Notes: a model not told the origin generated them from the letters alone. DNA of 11,938 bases from Bacillota bacterium (GCA_017467985.1 JAFUJY010000269.1:1-11938); one strand, 5' to 3'. Shown: positions 1-7,252, numbered from the stretch's first letter. Made by a program: numbers and translations.

Positions 1-130
1 AATAACGAGGTCTGACATATACAGTGGACGGTGGTGGCGGCACGACACTTTTTGTCGTTGTCGCCTCCTGCTGCAAAGTGGGACTGACTTGATTTTGTGT
101 CTCCGACTCCACTTCGCGAAATACTCGCAT
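1..130 (-). CDS. N-terminal part of an unrecognised protein (runs off left edge)
   Basis: An open leftward frame starts with ATG at 130-128 and stays open for 43 codons to the window edge, so only the N-terminus is visible. An SD-like AAAGGGGTGA lies at 135-144, four bases before the ATG, which favours this start over an in-frame GTG at 157-155 that has no SD. The visible peptide is polar and rich in Glu, Gln and Thr, then has four prolines followed by YVRPRY. No signal peptide or known domain is visible and I do not recognise it. A disordered N-terminus followed by a folded domain beyond the edge is possible. The frame is divergent from folT. A hairpin-forming stretch (33-68) lies inside it. 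Evidence is an open frame plus SD only, so a non-coding region remains possible. Confidence 0.42.
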   Translation of the reverse strand, partial: MRVFREVESETQNQVSPTLQQEATTTKSVVPPPPSTVYVRPRY

Positions 131-193
131 CCCCTCACCCCTTTCTGCCTCAGACACTATATATATATGTGGGAGTTGTCCCGGTTATGACAC

Positions 194-222
194 TTGCGAT
201 ATAAATTTTTTTATGATATAAT
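194..222 (+). promoter_or_regulatory. Sigma-A promoter for folT-fucosidase unit
   Basis: TTGCGA (194-199) and TATAAT (217-222) are separated by 17 bases, with an extended -10 TG at 214-215. Transcription should start near 229, giving a leader of about 26 bases before the folT ATG. That is too short to hold a folate (THF) riboswitch, and I see no THF riboswitch-like sequence upstream. Confidence 0.75.
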
Positions 223-254
223 CAGGGCAATACTGAAGAAAGGGTGTGGCTGCT

Positions 255-857
255 ATGAAAAGACCCACGATGCATGATTTTTTCCAATTCTTTCGCGACA
301 TTCCCACTGGCTTTGTGGGCAGTGTCCGAGAGTTTCGTCGTCTTCCCAACCTGGCTGGGGCCGCTATGATATTGGGCATTAGTGTGGTTTTGTCTTATTT
401 CACAATCATCGTCTCCCCCACACTTCAAATCGGTTTCAGTTATCTGGCAACCGCCCTTTTGGGTATGATCTTTGGTCCGGTAATGGGGTCTGTCGCAGCC
501 GGTCTTGGCGACATTATTAAGTTTATTATCAAGCCTACCGGCATCTTTTTTCCCGGTTACACCCTAACCGCCATGGTAGGCGGCCTCATCTACGGTCTCT
601 TTTTTTATAAAAATAAAGTGACCATTACCCGCTGCATCCTGGCCAAACTCCTGATTAATCTGCTGGCCAACCTGGGTCTGAACACTCTTTGGAGTTATAT
701 TCTAACCGGAAAAGCCTTTTGGGTCATCATGCAGCCCCGCATCTGGAAAAATATCGGCATGCTGCCTGTGGAAATCATCTTGTTGTATGTCGTCTTAAAG
801 GCCATTTCCCAGCTATTACCTCGGGTGAGCCGCCATTATATACAAATGCCCAAGTGA
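255..857 (+). CDS. folT: Folate-specific ECF transporter S component FolT
   Basis: This is the integral-membrane substrate-binding subunit of an energy-coupling factor transporter. It captures folate and works with a shared EcfA/EcfA'/EcfT module, which is not in this window. The 200-residue protein has about six hydrophobic segments. It carries the family hallmark FFPGYTLTA (residues 98-106), followed by a GGLIYG helix, an LNTLW segment (142-146) and a C-terminal KNIGMLPVEIILL helix, all typical of FolT. The start chosen is ATG at 255, about 10 bases after AGAAAGGG. An upstream in-frame GTG at 246 sits directly against that SD and is less likely. The stop at 855-857 is 14 bases before the fucosidase ATG, so the two genes are probably cotranscribed. 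Family assignment is firm; substrate is inferred from the family motif. Confidence 0.9.
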   Translation: MKRPTMHDFFQFFRDIPTGFVGSVREFRRLPNLAGAAMILGISVVLSYFTIIVSPTLQIGFSYLATALLGMIFGPVMGSVAAGLGDIIKFIIKPTGIFFPGYTLTAMVGGLIYGLFFYKNKVTITRCILAKLLINLLANLGLNTLWSYILTGKAFWVIMQPRIWKNIGMLPVEIILLYVVLKAISQLLPRVSRHYIQMPK

Positions 858-871
858 AAGGAGTGATTATC

Positions 872-2257
872 ATGACTCAGAAGTGTCCTGACTGGTTTCG
901 CGACGCCAAGTTTGGGCTTTTTTTCCACTGGGGACCTTACTGCGTCCCCGCCTACCAAAATGAATGGTATTCACGAAATATGTATGCCAAAAATACGACA
1001 CAACATCGTTACCATGTGGAAAAGTACGGAAAGCTCTCTCAATTTGGCTACAAAGATTTTATCCCCATGCTCACCGGTGACGCTTTTGATCCGGAAGTTT
1101 GGGCCAATTTGGTTGTCGCCTCCGGCGCCCGTTACGCCGGCCCGGTGAGCGAACATGCTGATAATTATTCTTTGTGGAACTCCAAGGTGAACCCCATTAA
1201 TTCCGTTTTAACCGGTCCTCGTCGCGACATCGTCGGTGAATGTTTTGACGCCTTTCGTCGTCGCGGTGTGAAGACCCTGGCTACATTTCATCATCAATGG
1301 CTGTGGGGCTGGTTCATGTCCACGGACCCGGATGCAGATGTATATGATCCTGTCAATGAAATCTTTTATGGTCCGTCCCTTCCTTTGGAAACCAATCGTT
1401 ATGCCCCCTATCGTTTACCTGACGACAACTTTTGTCGTGTTTGGCGGGATAAAGTGTTGGAGGTGGTGGATCAGTACCACCCTGATATATTATACTTTGA
1501 CAGCCGTTCAAATATTATTGGTTCTTCTTATAAAAATCAAGTGATTGACCATTTTTACAGAAGTGTCCCCCAGGGTATTATGACCTACAAACAGGAAGAC
1601 TTTCCTGCCAATGTGGGCGTGCTGGACCTGGAGTGCGGGCGATTTGCGAATGGCTCTGACTTTCCCTGGCAAACCGATGATCGTTTGGAGGATAATGTTA
1701 CCTGGTGCATCGTTCAAGAACCTAAATATAAAGATGCCCAGCGTATTATTCAGCAGTTAGCCGATGTGGTTTCCAAGAATGGTAACCTACTATTGAATAT
1801 CGGCCCCTGCGCAGACGGTAGTTTTCACCCCGAAGCTGTGCGACAAATCACTCGCGTTGGCGACTGGCTGCGACAATATGGCGAAGCCATTTTCGAGACC
1901 CGTCCCTATATTGTCTTCGGTGAAGGGCCTACTATCATCGAGGAGACGGACTTCAACAAGAAAAAGATAAATGAGCAGCTGCAGACCGGTGTGGCCAAAG
2001 ATGAAACCATCGGACTCATGACCGCCCAGGATATCCGCTATACAACTAAAGACAATGCATTGTATGCCATTGTGCTGGACCGTCCCCAGGATGGTCATGT
2101 CTTCCTACGCGTTCCTCTGCGTACAGGTTTTGTCGTACATCAAATGTCTTTATTGGGGACGGATCTTCCCCTCACCTACTCTGTTACTCCAGAAGGTTAT
2201 GTTGCTGCTTTACCAGAAGGTCTGCCCCTCGGTGCTTTGGCAATAAAAATTATTTAA
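872..2257 (+). CDS. Alpha-L-fucosidase, glycoside hydrolase family 29
   Basis: Predicted retaining exo-glycosidase that releases L-fucose from fucosylated oligosaccharides or glycans. The 461-residue protein has the GH29 (beta/alpha)8 signatures: KFGLFFHWG (13-21), the GARYAGPVSEHAD strand (85-97), NSVLTGPRRDIVGE (110-123), an FHHQW motif (139-143), the probable nucleophile Asp210 in DILYFDSRS, and LLLNIGPCADG (306-316). No signal peptide or membrane segment is seen, so it probably acts in the cytoplasm on imported substrates. The start is ATG at 872, eight bases after AAAGGAG (857-863). The longer open frame starting at 689 overlaps folT and is rejected. The usual HHD-type motif reads SEHAD here, a variant I associate with a GH29 subgroup. 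The C-terminal ~100 residues look like the usual beta-sandwich. Cotranscription with folT is likely (14-base gap). Confidence 0.9.
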   Translation: MTQKCPDWFRDAKFGLFFHWGPYCVPAYQNEWYSRNMYAKNTTQHRYHVEKYGKLSQFGYKDFIPMLTGDAFDPEVWANLVVASGARYAGPVSEHADNYSLWNSKVNPINSVLTGPRRDIVGECFDAFRRRGVKTLATFHHQWLWGWFMSTDPDADVYDPVNEIFYGPSLPLETNRYAPYRLPDDNFCRVWRDKVLEVVDQYHPDILYFDSRSNIIGSSYKNQVIDHFYRSVPQGIMTYKQEDFPANVGVLDLECGRFANGSDFPWQTDDRLEDNVTWCIVQEPKYKDAQRIIQQLADVVSKNGNLLLNIGPCADGSFHPEAVRQITRVGDWLRQYGEAIFETRPYIVFGEGPTIIEETDFNKKKINEQLQTGVAKDETIGLMTAQDIRYTTKDNALYAIVLDRPQDGHVFLRVPLRTGFVVHQMSLLGTDLPLTYSVTPEGYVAALPEGLPLGALAIKII

Positions 2258-2271
2258 ATTTTCAGACAACA

Positions 2272-2300
2272 TTGCTTTTCTCCCTCCTTTTTGCTATAAT
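2272..2300 (+). promoter_or_regulatory. Sigma-A promoter for the PD-(D/E)XK-like gene
   Basis: TTGCTT (2272-2277) and TATAAT (2295-2300) are 17 bases apart. The -10 box sits at the centre of the palindrome 2281-2319. The predicted transcription start (about 2306-2307) falls in the right arm of that palindrome, so the mRNA would have a leader of only about 17 bases and would lack the left arm. Confidence 0.7.
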
Positions 2301-2319
2301 ATATAGCAAAAAGGAGGGA
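2281..2319. repeat. Perfect 18-bp-arm palindrome covering promoter -10 and ribosome binding site
   Basis: Left arm TCCCTCCTTTTTGCTATA (2281-2298) is perfectly complementary to right arm 2302-2319, with only three bases (ATA) between. The right arm contains the SD AAGGAGG (2311-2317) of the gene starting at 2324, and the left arm contains the matching CCTCC. RNA reading through from the fucosidase gene would fold and hide this SD; RNA from the local promoter would not carry the left arm. The palindrome could also be a repressor operator, or a weak terminator for the upstream unit, since ATTTTAT follows. Confidence 0.85.
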
Positions 2320-2323
2320 TTTT

Positions 2324-3043
2324 ATGATTACTGTCGAAGAATATGTTGCGGTAAAGAAGGCGTTGGCCAAAGCTGTTTCATATTGCATCAGCTGCAAAAA
2401 TGGCTATTATTACCGTCAGGACCCAAAACAACCCGGAGAAAAACGCCCCCATCAAACCTATATCCCCCGCTGCGACGAGGAAGCCGTGGTCGGCCCCTAT
2501 ATAGAAAAGAAAAATCTCAAAGTCCGCCGTCGGGAAATGAATGCTGAGATCAAAAGCTGGCCGTCGGAACAGTCCCGTGACTTCTATCAGCGTGTGAAAT
2601 TGTATGAAAAACTCCAGGAAATCGACTTATCTCCGAAAAAAAGTCAGATGGTGGATGGGCAGGTGTGCGACTCAAAGTCCGAGATGATTGTGCTGAATAC
2701 CCTGAAACAGCTGGGTATCCCGTATCGCTATCAAGTACCTGTGCAAACCTGGGTTACCACCCGCGTTGTTGATTTTGTCGTAGGGAATAAGTTCTGGGAA
2801 CACGAAGGGATGACCAGCAAGCCCGATTATGCTGCCCGCCAGCTGCAAAAGCATAAAGAATACGCCGCCATCGGCCTGAAAATAGGTGAAAACATGATGG
2901 TGACCACGGAAGTCCAGGATCTGGAGAACAACACTAGCCACCTCAAAATGCCTACCATCATCTGGCAAATGGTCCAGGAGGGGCTGGTGACTGCCCGCAA
3001 GGTCTGGAACACCTATTTCCGAAAACGCCGTCCTGTACCTTGA
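2324..3043 (+). CDS. Small PD-(D/E)XK nuclease-like protein of unknown role
   Basis: A 239-residue soluble protein. Residues 116-200 match the layout of a PD-(D/E)XK fold as found in small orphan proteins of Firmicutes: a SKSE helix (117-120, Glu120), strand VVDF (148-151, Asp150), then FWEHEGM (157-163, Glu159), a DYAARQLQKHKEY helix (168-180), and a closing strand MMVTTE (191-196). The N-terminal part has a basic stretch with Tyr-Tyr-Tyr (28-30) and a single CxxC (21-24). The central region (84-107) is probably helical. The catalytic Lys of the standard motif is not in its normal place (EHE instead of ExK), so activity may use another residue or be lost. Start ATG 2324 follows AAGGAGG. It has its own promoter. 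Nuclease fold is inference from motif order; the biological role is unknown, and defence, repair or regulation are all possible. Confidence 0.6.
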   Translation: MITVEEYVAVKKALAKAVSYCISCKNGYYYRQDPKQPGEKRPHQTYIPRCDEEAVVGPYIEKKNLKVRRREMNAEIKSWPSEQSRDFYQRVKLYEKLQEIDLSPKKSQMVDGQVCDSKSEMIVLNTLKQLGIPYRYQVPVQTWVTTRVVDFVVGNKFWEHEGMTSKPDYAARQLQKHKEYAAIGLKIGENMMVTTEVQDLENNTSHLKMPTIIWQMVQEGLVTARKVWNTYFRKRRPVP

Positions 3044-3097
3044 AATTTTTTAAAAATTACCTAATAAAAATTCTGTTTTTTACCGCCGCAGGTCCGT

Positions 3098-3126
3098 CCC
3101 CAAGTATCCCATGGGGGCATTTTTAG
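3098..3126 (+). terminator. Weak intrinsic terminator after the PD-(D/E)XK-like gene
   Basis: CCCCA (3098-3102) pairs with TGGGG (3112-3116) around a nine-base loop, followed by GCATTTTTA. The stem is short. An outer pair GCAGGT (3088-3093) with ACCTGC (3148-3153) could enclose it. Read-through into the repeats and the stronger terminator at 3323-3357 is likely. Confidence 0.35.
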
Positions 3127-3155
3127 TTTAAAACCTTTGCATCGTCCACCTGCAC

Positions 3156-3314
3156 TATACGCTTTTGGCGGGGATCTCCCCCATTGGATCCTCAAAGGCG
3201 TATAACACTATACGCTGCCCTCCAGGCAGTCCTCTATATTTCCCACCCCAGCGTATAATTATATACGCTGGAATCCAGGTATTCACCTATATTCTCCTGG
3301 GAACGTATAAATCA
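3156..3314. repeat. Three tandem degenerate 53-bp palindromic repeats
   Basis: Units start at 3156, 3209 and 3262, exactly 53 bases apart. Each begins TATACGC and ends about 48-49 bases later with the inverse GCGTATA (the third has ACGTATA). Unit 1 has a 12-pair outer stem with one G-T wobble (3156-3167 with 3193-3204). Unit 2 has a perfect 9-bp stem (3209-3217 with 3249-3257). Unit 3 has a decayed stem. Units 2 and 3 match at 25 of their first 32 positions, sharing TCCAGG and CTATATT; unit 1 differs inside but keeps the ends. Each interior has its own small hairpin, for example GGGGATCTCCCC in unit 1 and CTGCC/GGCAG in unit 2. The array lies between two convergent genes. There is no CRISPR-type identical repeat and no nearby cas gene. 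Confidence 0.75.
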
Positions 3315-3322
3315 ATCCGCAC

Positions 3323-3357
3323 AAAAAAATCCCTTCCGAAGAAGGGACTTTCCTTTT
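3323..3357. terminator. Bidirectional intrinsic terminator between convergent genes
   Basis: Perfect 7-bp stem TCCCTTC (3330-3336) / GAAGGGA (3341-3347) with loop CGAA. On the minus strand the loop reads TTCG closed by C-G, the very stable UUCG tetraloop, and is followed by seven T (3323-3329), ideal for the CPBP gene. On the plus strand the T-rich run CTTTCCTTTTTT follows, overlapping the CPBP stop codon. Confidence 0.85.
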
Positions 3358-4338
3358 TTATATCATCATAAAATACATACTGCACATCAACAGATATACT
3401 GCCATAAATACCCAAAATCCTGGAGCCAACAAGAACCCTCGCACTTTATCTTCTTTCAGCAGCAGACCACCTTTGCGAAGGAGTAGGATTTCTACACCGT
3501 ATTCCCGCCACCAGAGGATTATGCCCAAAATGCCCAGCCCCATGTACACCAGAAATGCCCATTCTCGCACGCCCATGAAGGAGGCAAGTAGGTTGTGGCC
3601 TATGTGGCAGATGATCGCCGGCCAAAGTTTGCCGGTTCGCACGGTCAGCATGCCGAAGATCAGCCCCATCAGCAGAGGCGTAATCAACTGTGTCAAGTTT
3701 CCATGAAACAGTGTGAACATGATAGCTGACACAACGATGGCCGTTCCTTCGCCGTATTTTTTCAGTCCGCCTAGAACAAACCCGCGAAATATCAGTTCTT
3801 CCATCACCGGACCCACAACACAGATATAACTAACGTTCAGAATAAAGCCGATCATATCCACCTGGGGTAATGGCACGCTCATGTTTGGGCTTCCCATGCC
3901 TAATCCGATCATGTTCAGCAATGTTTCAAACAAAGACAATCCGATGATGGCAAACGATGTGACTCCCCAACCACTCAACAGCGACAAACCAATCATTTTC
4001 CAGGTATTATTCAGTTGAAGGGTCTCTTCCTTTTGTATGCGAAAACCACACCAACACCGCAGCAACACAATCAGCATTACTTCTGCCAGCAGCGTAGGCA
4101 CGAATCCCGCCACAAAAGTGTATACGCTTTCAGACATCGTCTCCATTTCTATGCCAAAGCCGCCAAAAATCATTCCCACTGTCTCCAGTGCCAGCACTAT
4201 ACAGATCGCAAGACCATTTCCCACCACCTGCATAATCAGAAGACACCAACTGATCCGGCTTATGTCTTTTCGATAGGATTTTTGCTCCACTCGAACTGCT
4301 TCGGTATACTCTGGGTCAATCCACAGTTTTTCATCCAT
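3358..4338 (-). CDS. CPBP (CAAX/Abi) family intramembrane glutamic protease
   Basis: Integral-membrane protein of 326 residues with about eight hydrophobic segments. The three signature motifs of the CPBP family are present: EELIFRG (180-186; Glu180/Glu181 and Arg185), FTLFHGN (208-214; His212) and HIGHN (245-249; His245). In this family these residues form the active site inside the membrane. Relatives do CAAX-type processing, bacteriocin self-immunity or peptide pheromone maturation; the target here cannot be told. The N-terminus (1-30) is charged and probably cytoplasmic. An extra C-terminal part (about 260-326) adds two or more hydrophobic helices. The start is supported by AAGGAGG (4346-4352), seven bases away. 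It lies 15 bases after the rhamnosidase stop, so it is probably the second gene of that transcript, ending at the UUCG terminator. Confidence 0.87.
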   Translation of the reverse strand: MDEKLWIDPEYTEAVRVEQKSYRKDISRISWCLLIMQVVGNGLAICIVLALETVGMIFGGFGIEMETMSESVYTFVAGFVPTLLAEVMLIVLLRCWCGFRIQKEETLQLNNTWKMIGLSLLSGWGVTSFAIIGLSLFETLLNMIGLGMGSPNMSVPLPQVDMIGFILNVSYICVVGPVMEELIFRGFVLGGLKKYGEGTAIVVSAIMFTLFHGNLTQLITPLLMGLIFGMLTVRTGKLWPAIICHIGHNLLASFMGVREWAFLVYMGLGILGIILWWREYGVEILLLRKGGLLLKEDKVRGFLLAPGFWVFMAVYLLMCSMYFMMI

Positions 4339-4353
4339 AGAAATACCTCCTTA

Positions 4354-7179
4354 TCAGTCGGTAATCATTCTCAGGTCGGCATCCAATGCCTCGATCACAG
4401 CCTCCTTTGTCCGCAGGAAGGGTGACTTCAACAGCTCCTCAATATTACTCTTATCATCCACCCACGGAACTTCCTCTTCGCTTTCCGGACGGAAAATGGG
4501 CAGATGCTTCATCAGGGCTGCATGGGCCTTGGGATTGGCCAGCAGCTCCGGCAAAGTACATTCTACGCTGTAGATCTTGGTATAGGCCTTGGTGGTGATG
4601 TAAGTAAATTCATAAGAACCCGCATCCACAACCACCTTCACATTGGCTCCGTCCTGAACAAAGGTCAGACCCTGCACGTCACATTCCACAGTCTCTGCAT
4701 CCGGCAAAATCACCGTGGCCTCTGCGCCAAAGGGTACGCTCACCTTTACGGTCATCTGGCGCAGACCGCCCTCCATGGCAGGACCCATTTTCCAGCTGAC
4801 ATGATAGCTGCCCACTGCAGAGCGCAGATCCAGCTTGGCCCACTCAATACGATAATCGGGCTGGGGCTGAATCACAACCTTGCGAAAACCAGGGGCCTCT
4901 TCCACGGGACGGATACCGATCATGTTGCGGTACATCCACTCCACCACTGCACCATAGGCATAATGATTCAGAGAATTCATGCCGGTGCCGCTGATATAAC
5001 CATCGGGCATAACCGAGTTCCAGCGCTCCCAAACTGTGGTGGCGCCCATCTTCACCTCGTACAGCCAGCTGGGGAAATCATCATTTAACAATAATGTATA
5101 GGCCACATCATTCATACCGTTATCAGACAGGGCACGACACAAATAGGGCGTACCTACAAAACCGGTGTTCAGGTGGAAATAATTATCCTTCAGAAGACGG
5201 CGCAGGTCCTTCTTCATGCGCTCCTTCATGCCCTCCGGTGCCAGATCCATAAACAACACCAGTGTGTGGGCAGTCTGGGTATCGATGGCCAGGCGACCCT
5301 TCTTGGTGAAATACTCTTCACCAATGGCAGCCTTAATCTCGGCGGCGAGCTTCCCATAATAAGCCGCATCCTCTGCCTTACCCAGCACAGCGGCAGCCTT
5401 AGCCACGATATTGGTGGAATAATAATAGTAAGCAGATGCAATAAAGTAGGGATCTGTACCGCCATATACTCCGCCTTCAATCTTGCCATCCAGGGCCAGC
5501 CAGTCCGCAAAATGGCAGCCCACGGTCCACAGACGATTGGCTCCGCTGACCTCATCGGCGGTATGCATATACTCTACCCAGCCCTTCATGCTTTCGTATT
5601 GATCTTCCAGAATGGCCTTATCACCAAAATGCAGATACACTTCCCACGGAATGACTGTTGCAGCTTCACCCCATGCACAGGATCCGTCCCCGGCATAACC
5701 TGCCATGGGAACCACATAGGGCACGTTACCACCACCTAGCTTGTTCTGCTCCTGGGCCAGGTCATGACTGTACTTGGTATAAAAAGCGTATGTATCCATA
5801 TTGTAGCTGGCAGTTCCGCAGAAAATCTGGGCATCGCCGGTCCAACCCATACGCTCATCTCGCTGGGGACAGTCCGTAGCGGTATCCAGGAAATTGCCCT
5901 TCTGACCCCAACGGGTATTTTCAAACAAGCGATTCACCAGAGGATTACTGGTCTCGATACGGCCGGTCTCCTCCATATCGGAATAAATTACGCAGCCGGT
6001 AAAGGCCTCCGGATCCACCTGGCCGGGCCAGCCCTCTACCAATACATAACGGAAACCATAGAAGGTAAAATAGCTGCGAGCCTGGTTTTCACCCTCCTGA
6101 CAGGTATAAATAAACTCCTGCTTTGCGGTACGCAGATTCTCAGTATAGAAGCAATCATCCTGCAGAATCTCACCATGCTGCAGACGGATCTTGGTTCCTG
6201 CCGGTGCATTCACAGTAAATTCCATCCAGCCCACCATATTCTGGCCCATATCCAGAACAATTTCATTCTTGGGGGTGCGGATGACTTCCACAGGCTTCAG
6301 ACGCTCGTGGATGGTCAGCGCCGGACTCAGACGAGGCATCAAAGAATCATAGGACTTGTCCTCAATCTTAACCCCCACCACTTCGCTGCAGTCCAAAGTC
6401 ATATCGATATGTTCACCATTGTAGATATCGCTGTAGGTCACGAAATTCTTCCGGGCCTGCCAAGTGGTATCCGTCCCGAAAATGTCGCAGGTGCCGTCCT
6501 CGTACTCCACATAGATATCTGCCAACAGAACAAACTTGTCGCCATATACATCATGCTTAGAGGTCAGGCCATAATCGCCCTTATACCAACCATTACCCAG
6601 CACCACTTCGATGGTATTATTATCGCTCAAATACTCGGTGATATCATAGGTCTGGTACTGAATCCAGCTGTCGTAGGCATGAATACCCGGCATCAGATAC
6701 TCATCTCCCACCTTTTTACCGTTGATGCTCCATTCGTACACACCCAAGCCCACCATGTAGGCACGGGCACGAGCCACTTTTTTCTCCAAAGGCAGCTCTT
6801 TGAAAAGAACCGGATGAATGGACGGGTCCAGATCAGGAGTGATCCACTGGCCCACCCACTCTGCGCCTTTACAGGTCTCAAACCAGGCCACATCGCTAGT
6901 GGCCTCGTCGCCATTATCCGCCCACACCTGCACCTGCCAATAATAGCGGGTGCGGGGCGCCAGTTCCATGGACAGCACATAGGCGGTACTGTCAATATCT
7001 GCTCGCTTGCCGCTGTCATGAACGACCTGAGACATTGCCTCATCCAGCGCCACCGTTACACGGGCCGCCGTCTGCTTCTTGGCCGTGGTCTCCTCTACAA
7101 TATAAGAAATGCGGGGTGTTCCCAAAGTATATCCTAACGGGTTCACCAGATGATTGGTCTTCAAACTCGTAATCTTCAT
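4354..7179 (-). CDS. Alpha-L-rhamnosidase, GH78, with C-terminal helical tail
   Basis: Predicted inverting glycosidase that removes terminal L-rhamnose from plant glycosides or polysaccharides. Of 941 residues, 1-300 are N-terminal beta domains (a fibronectin-like part with YYWQVQVW at 79-86, then a rhamnose-binding-like region with YEWSINGKKVG). The concanavalin-like linker has VLDMGQNMVGW (308-318). The (alpha/alpha)6 catalytic domain spans about 410-760. It has DCPQRDERMGWTGDAQ (436-451), with Glu442 as probable general acid, and GATTVWERW (712-720), with Glu718 as probable base. A beta domain follows (to about 862). Residues 863-941 are an extra tail with TLPELLANP and a closing DADLRMI. 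No signal peptide is present, so it is cytoplasmic. Start ATG follows AGGAGG (7185-7190). It has its own promoter (7212-7240) and is likely cotranscribed with the CPBP gene. Confidence 0.93.
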   Translation of the reverse strand: MKITSLKTNHLVNPLGYTLGTPRISYIVEETTAKKQTAARVTVALDEAMSQVVHDSGKRADIDSTAYVLSMELAPRTRYYWQVQVWADNGDEATSDVAWFETCKGAEWVGQWITPDLDPSIHPVLFKELPLEKKVARARAYMVGLGVYEWSINGKKVGDEYLMPGIHAYDSWIQYQTYDITEYLSDNNTIEVVLGNGWYKGDYGLTSKHDVYGDKFVLLADIYVEYEDGTCDIFGTDTTWQARKNFVTYSDIYNGEHIDMTLDCSEVVGVKIEDKSYDSLMPRLSPALTIHERLKPVEVIRTPKNEIVLDMGQNMVGWMEFTVNAPAGTKIRLQHGEILQDDCFYTENLRTAKQEFIYTCQEGENQARSYFTFYGFRYVLVEGWPGQVDPEAFTGCVIYSDMEETGRIETSNPLVNRLFENTRWGQKGNFLDTATDCPQRDERMGWTGDAQIFCGTASYNMDTYAFYTKYSHDLAQEQNKLGGGNVPYVVPMAGYAGDGSCAWGEAATVIPWEVYLHFGDKAILEDQYESMKGWVEYMHTADEVSGANRLWTVGCHFADWLALDGKIEGGVYGGTDPYFIASAYYYYSTNIVAKAAAVLGKAEDAAYYGKLAAEIKAAIGEEYFTKKGRLAIDTQTAHTLVLFMDLAPEGMKERMKKDLRRLLKDNYFHLNTGFVGTPYLCRALSDNGMNDVAYTLLLNDDFPSWLYEVKMGATTVWERWNSVMPDGYISGTGMNSLNHYAYGAVVEWMYRNMIGIRPVEEAPGFRKVVIQPQPDYRIEWAKLDLRSAVGSYHVSWKMGPAMEGGLRQMTVKVSVPFGAEATVILPDAETVECDVQGLTFVQDGANVKVVVDAGSYEFTYITTKAYTKIYSVECTLPELLANPKAHAALMKHLPIFRPESEEEVPWVDDKSNIEELLKSPFLRTKEAVIEALDADLRMITD

Positions 7180-7211
7180 AAAAACCTCCTGAAGGGATGT
7201 ATTTTGATTGT

Positions 7212-7240
7212 ATTATACCAAATGCCTGTCCGGAAAACAA
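7212..7240 (-). promoter_or_regulatory. Sigma-A promoter for rhamnosidase unit
   Basis: On the minus strand TTGTTT (7240-7235) and TATAAT (7217-7212) are 17 bases apart. Transcription should start near 7205, 26 bases before the rhamnosidase ATG. The inverted repeat 7253-7313 lies just upstream, about -48 to -108 from this start, where an activator often binds. Confidence 0.7.
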
Positions 7241-7252
7241 GCCCCTTATTTT

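Noticed and set aside
194..254. THF riboswitch before folT
   Set aside because: The predicted leader is only about 26 bases and no matching conserved core is visible.
689..871. Longer N-terminal extension of the fucosidase frame
   Set aside because: It overlaps folT in another frame, lacks family similarity, and the ATG at 872 has a clear AAAGGAG SD and the normal GH29 N-terminus.
3156..3314. CRISPR array
   Set aside because: The units are degenerate palindromes rather than identical repeats with unique spacers, there are only three, and no cas gene is nearby.
5764..7137. Long open frame on the plus strand opposite the rhamnosidase
   Set aside because: It is the antisense shadow of a well-supported GH78 gene, with no SD or recognisable domain.
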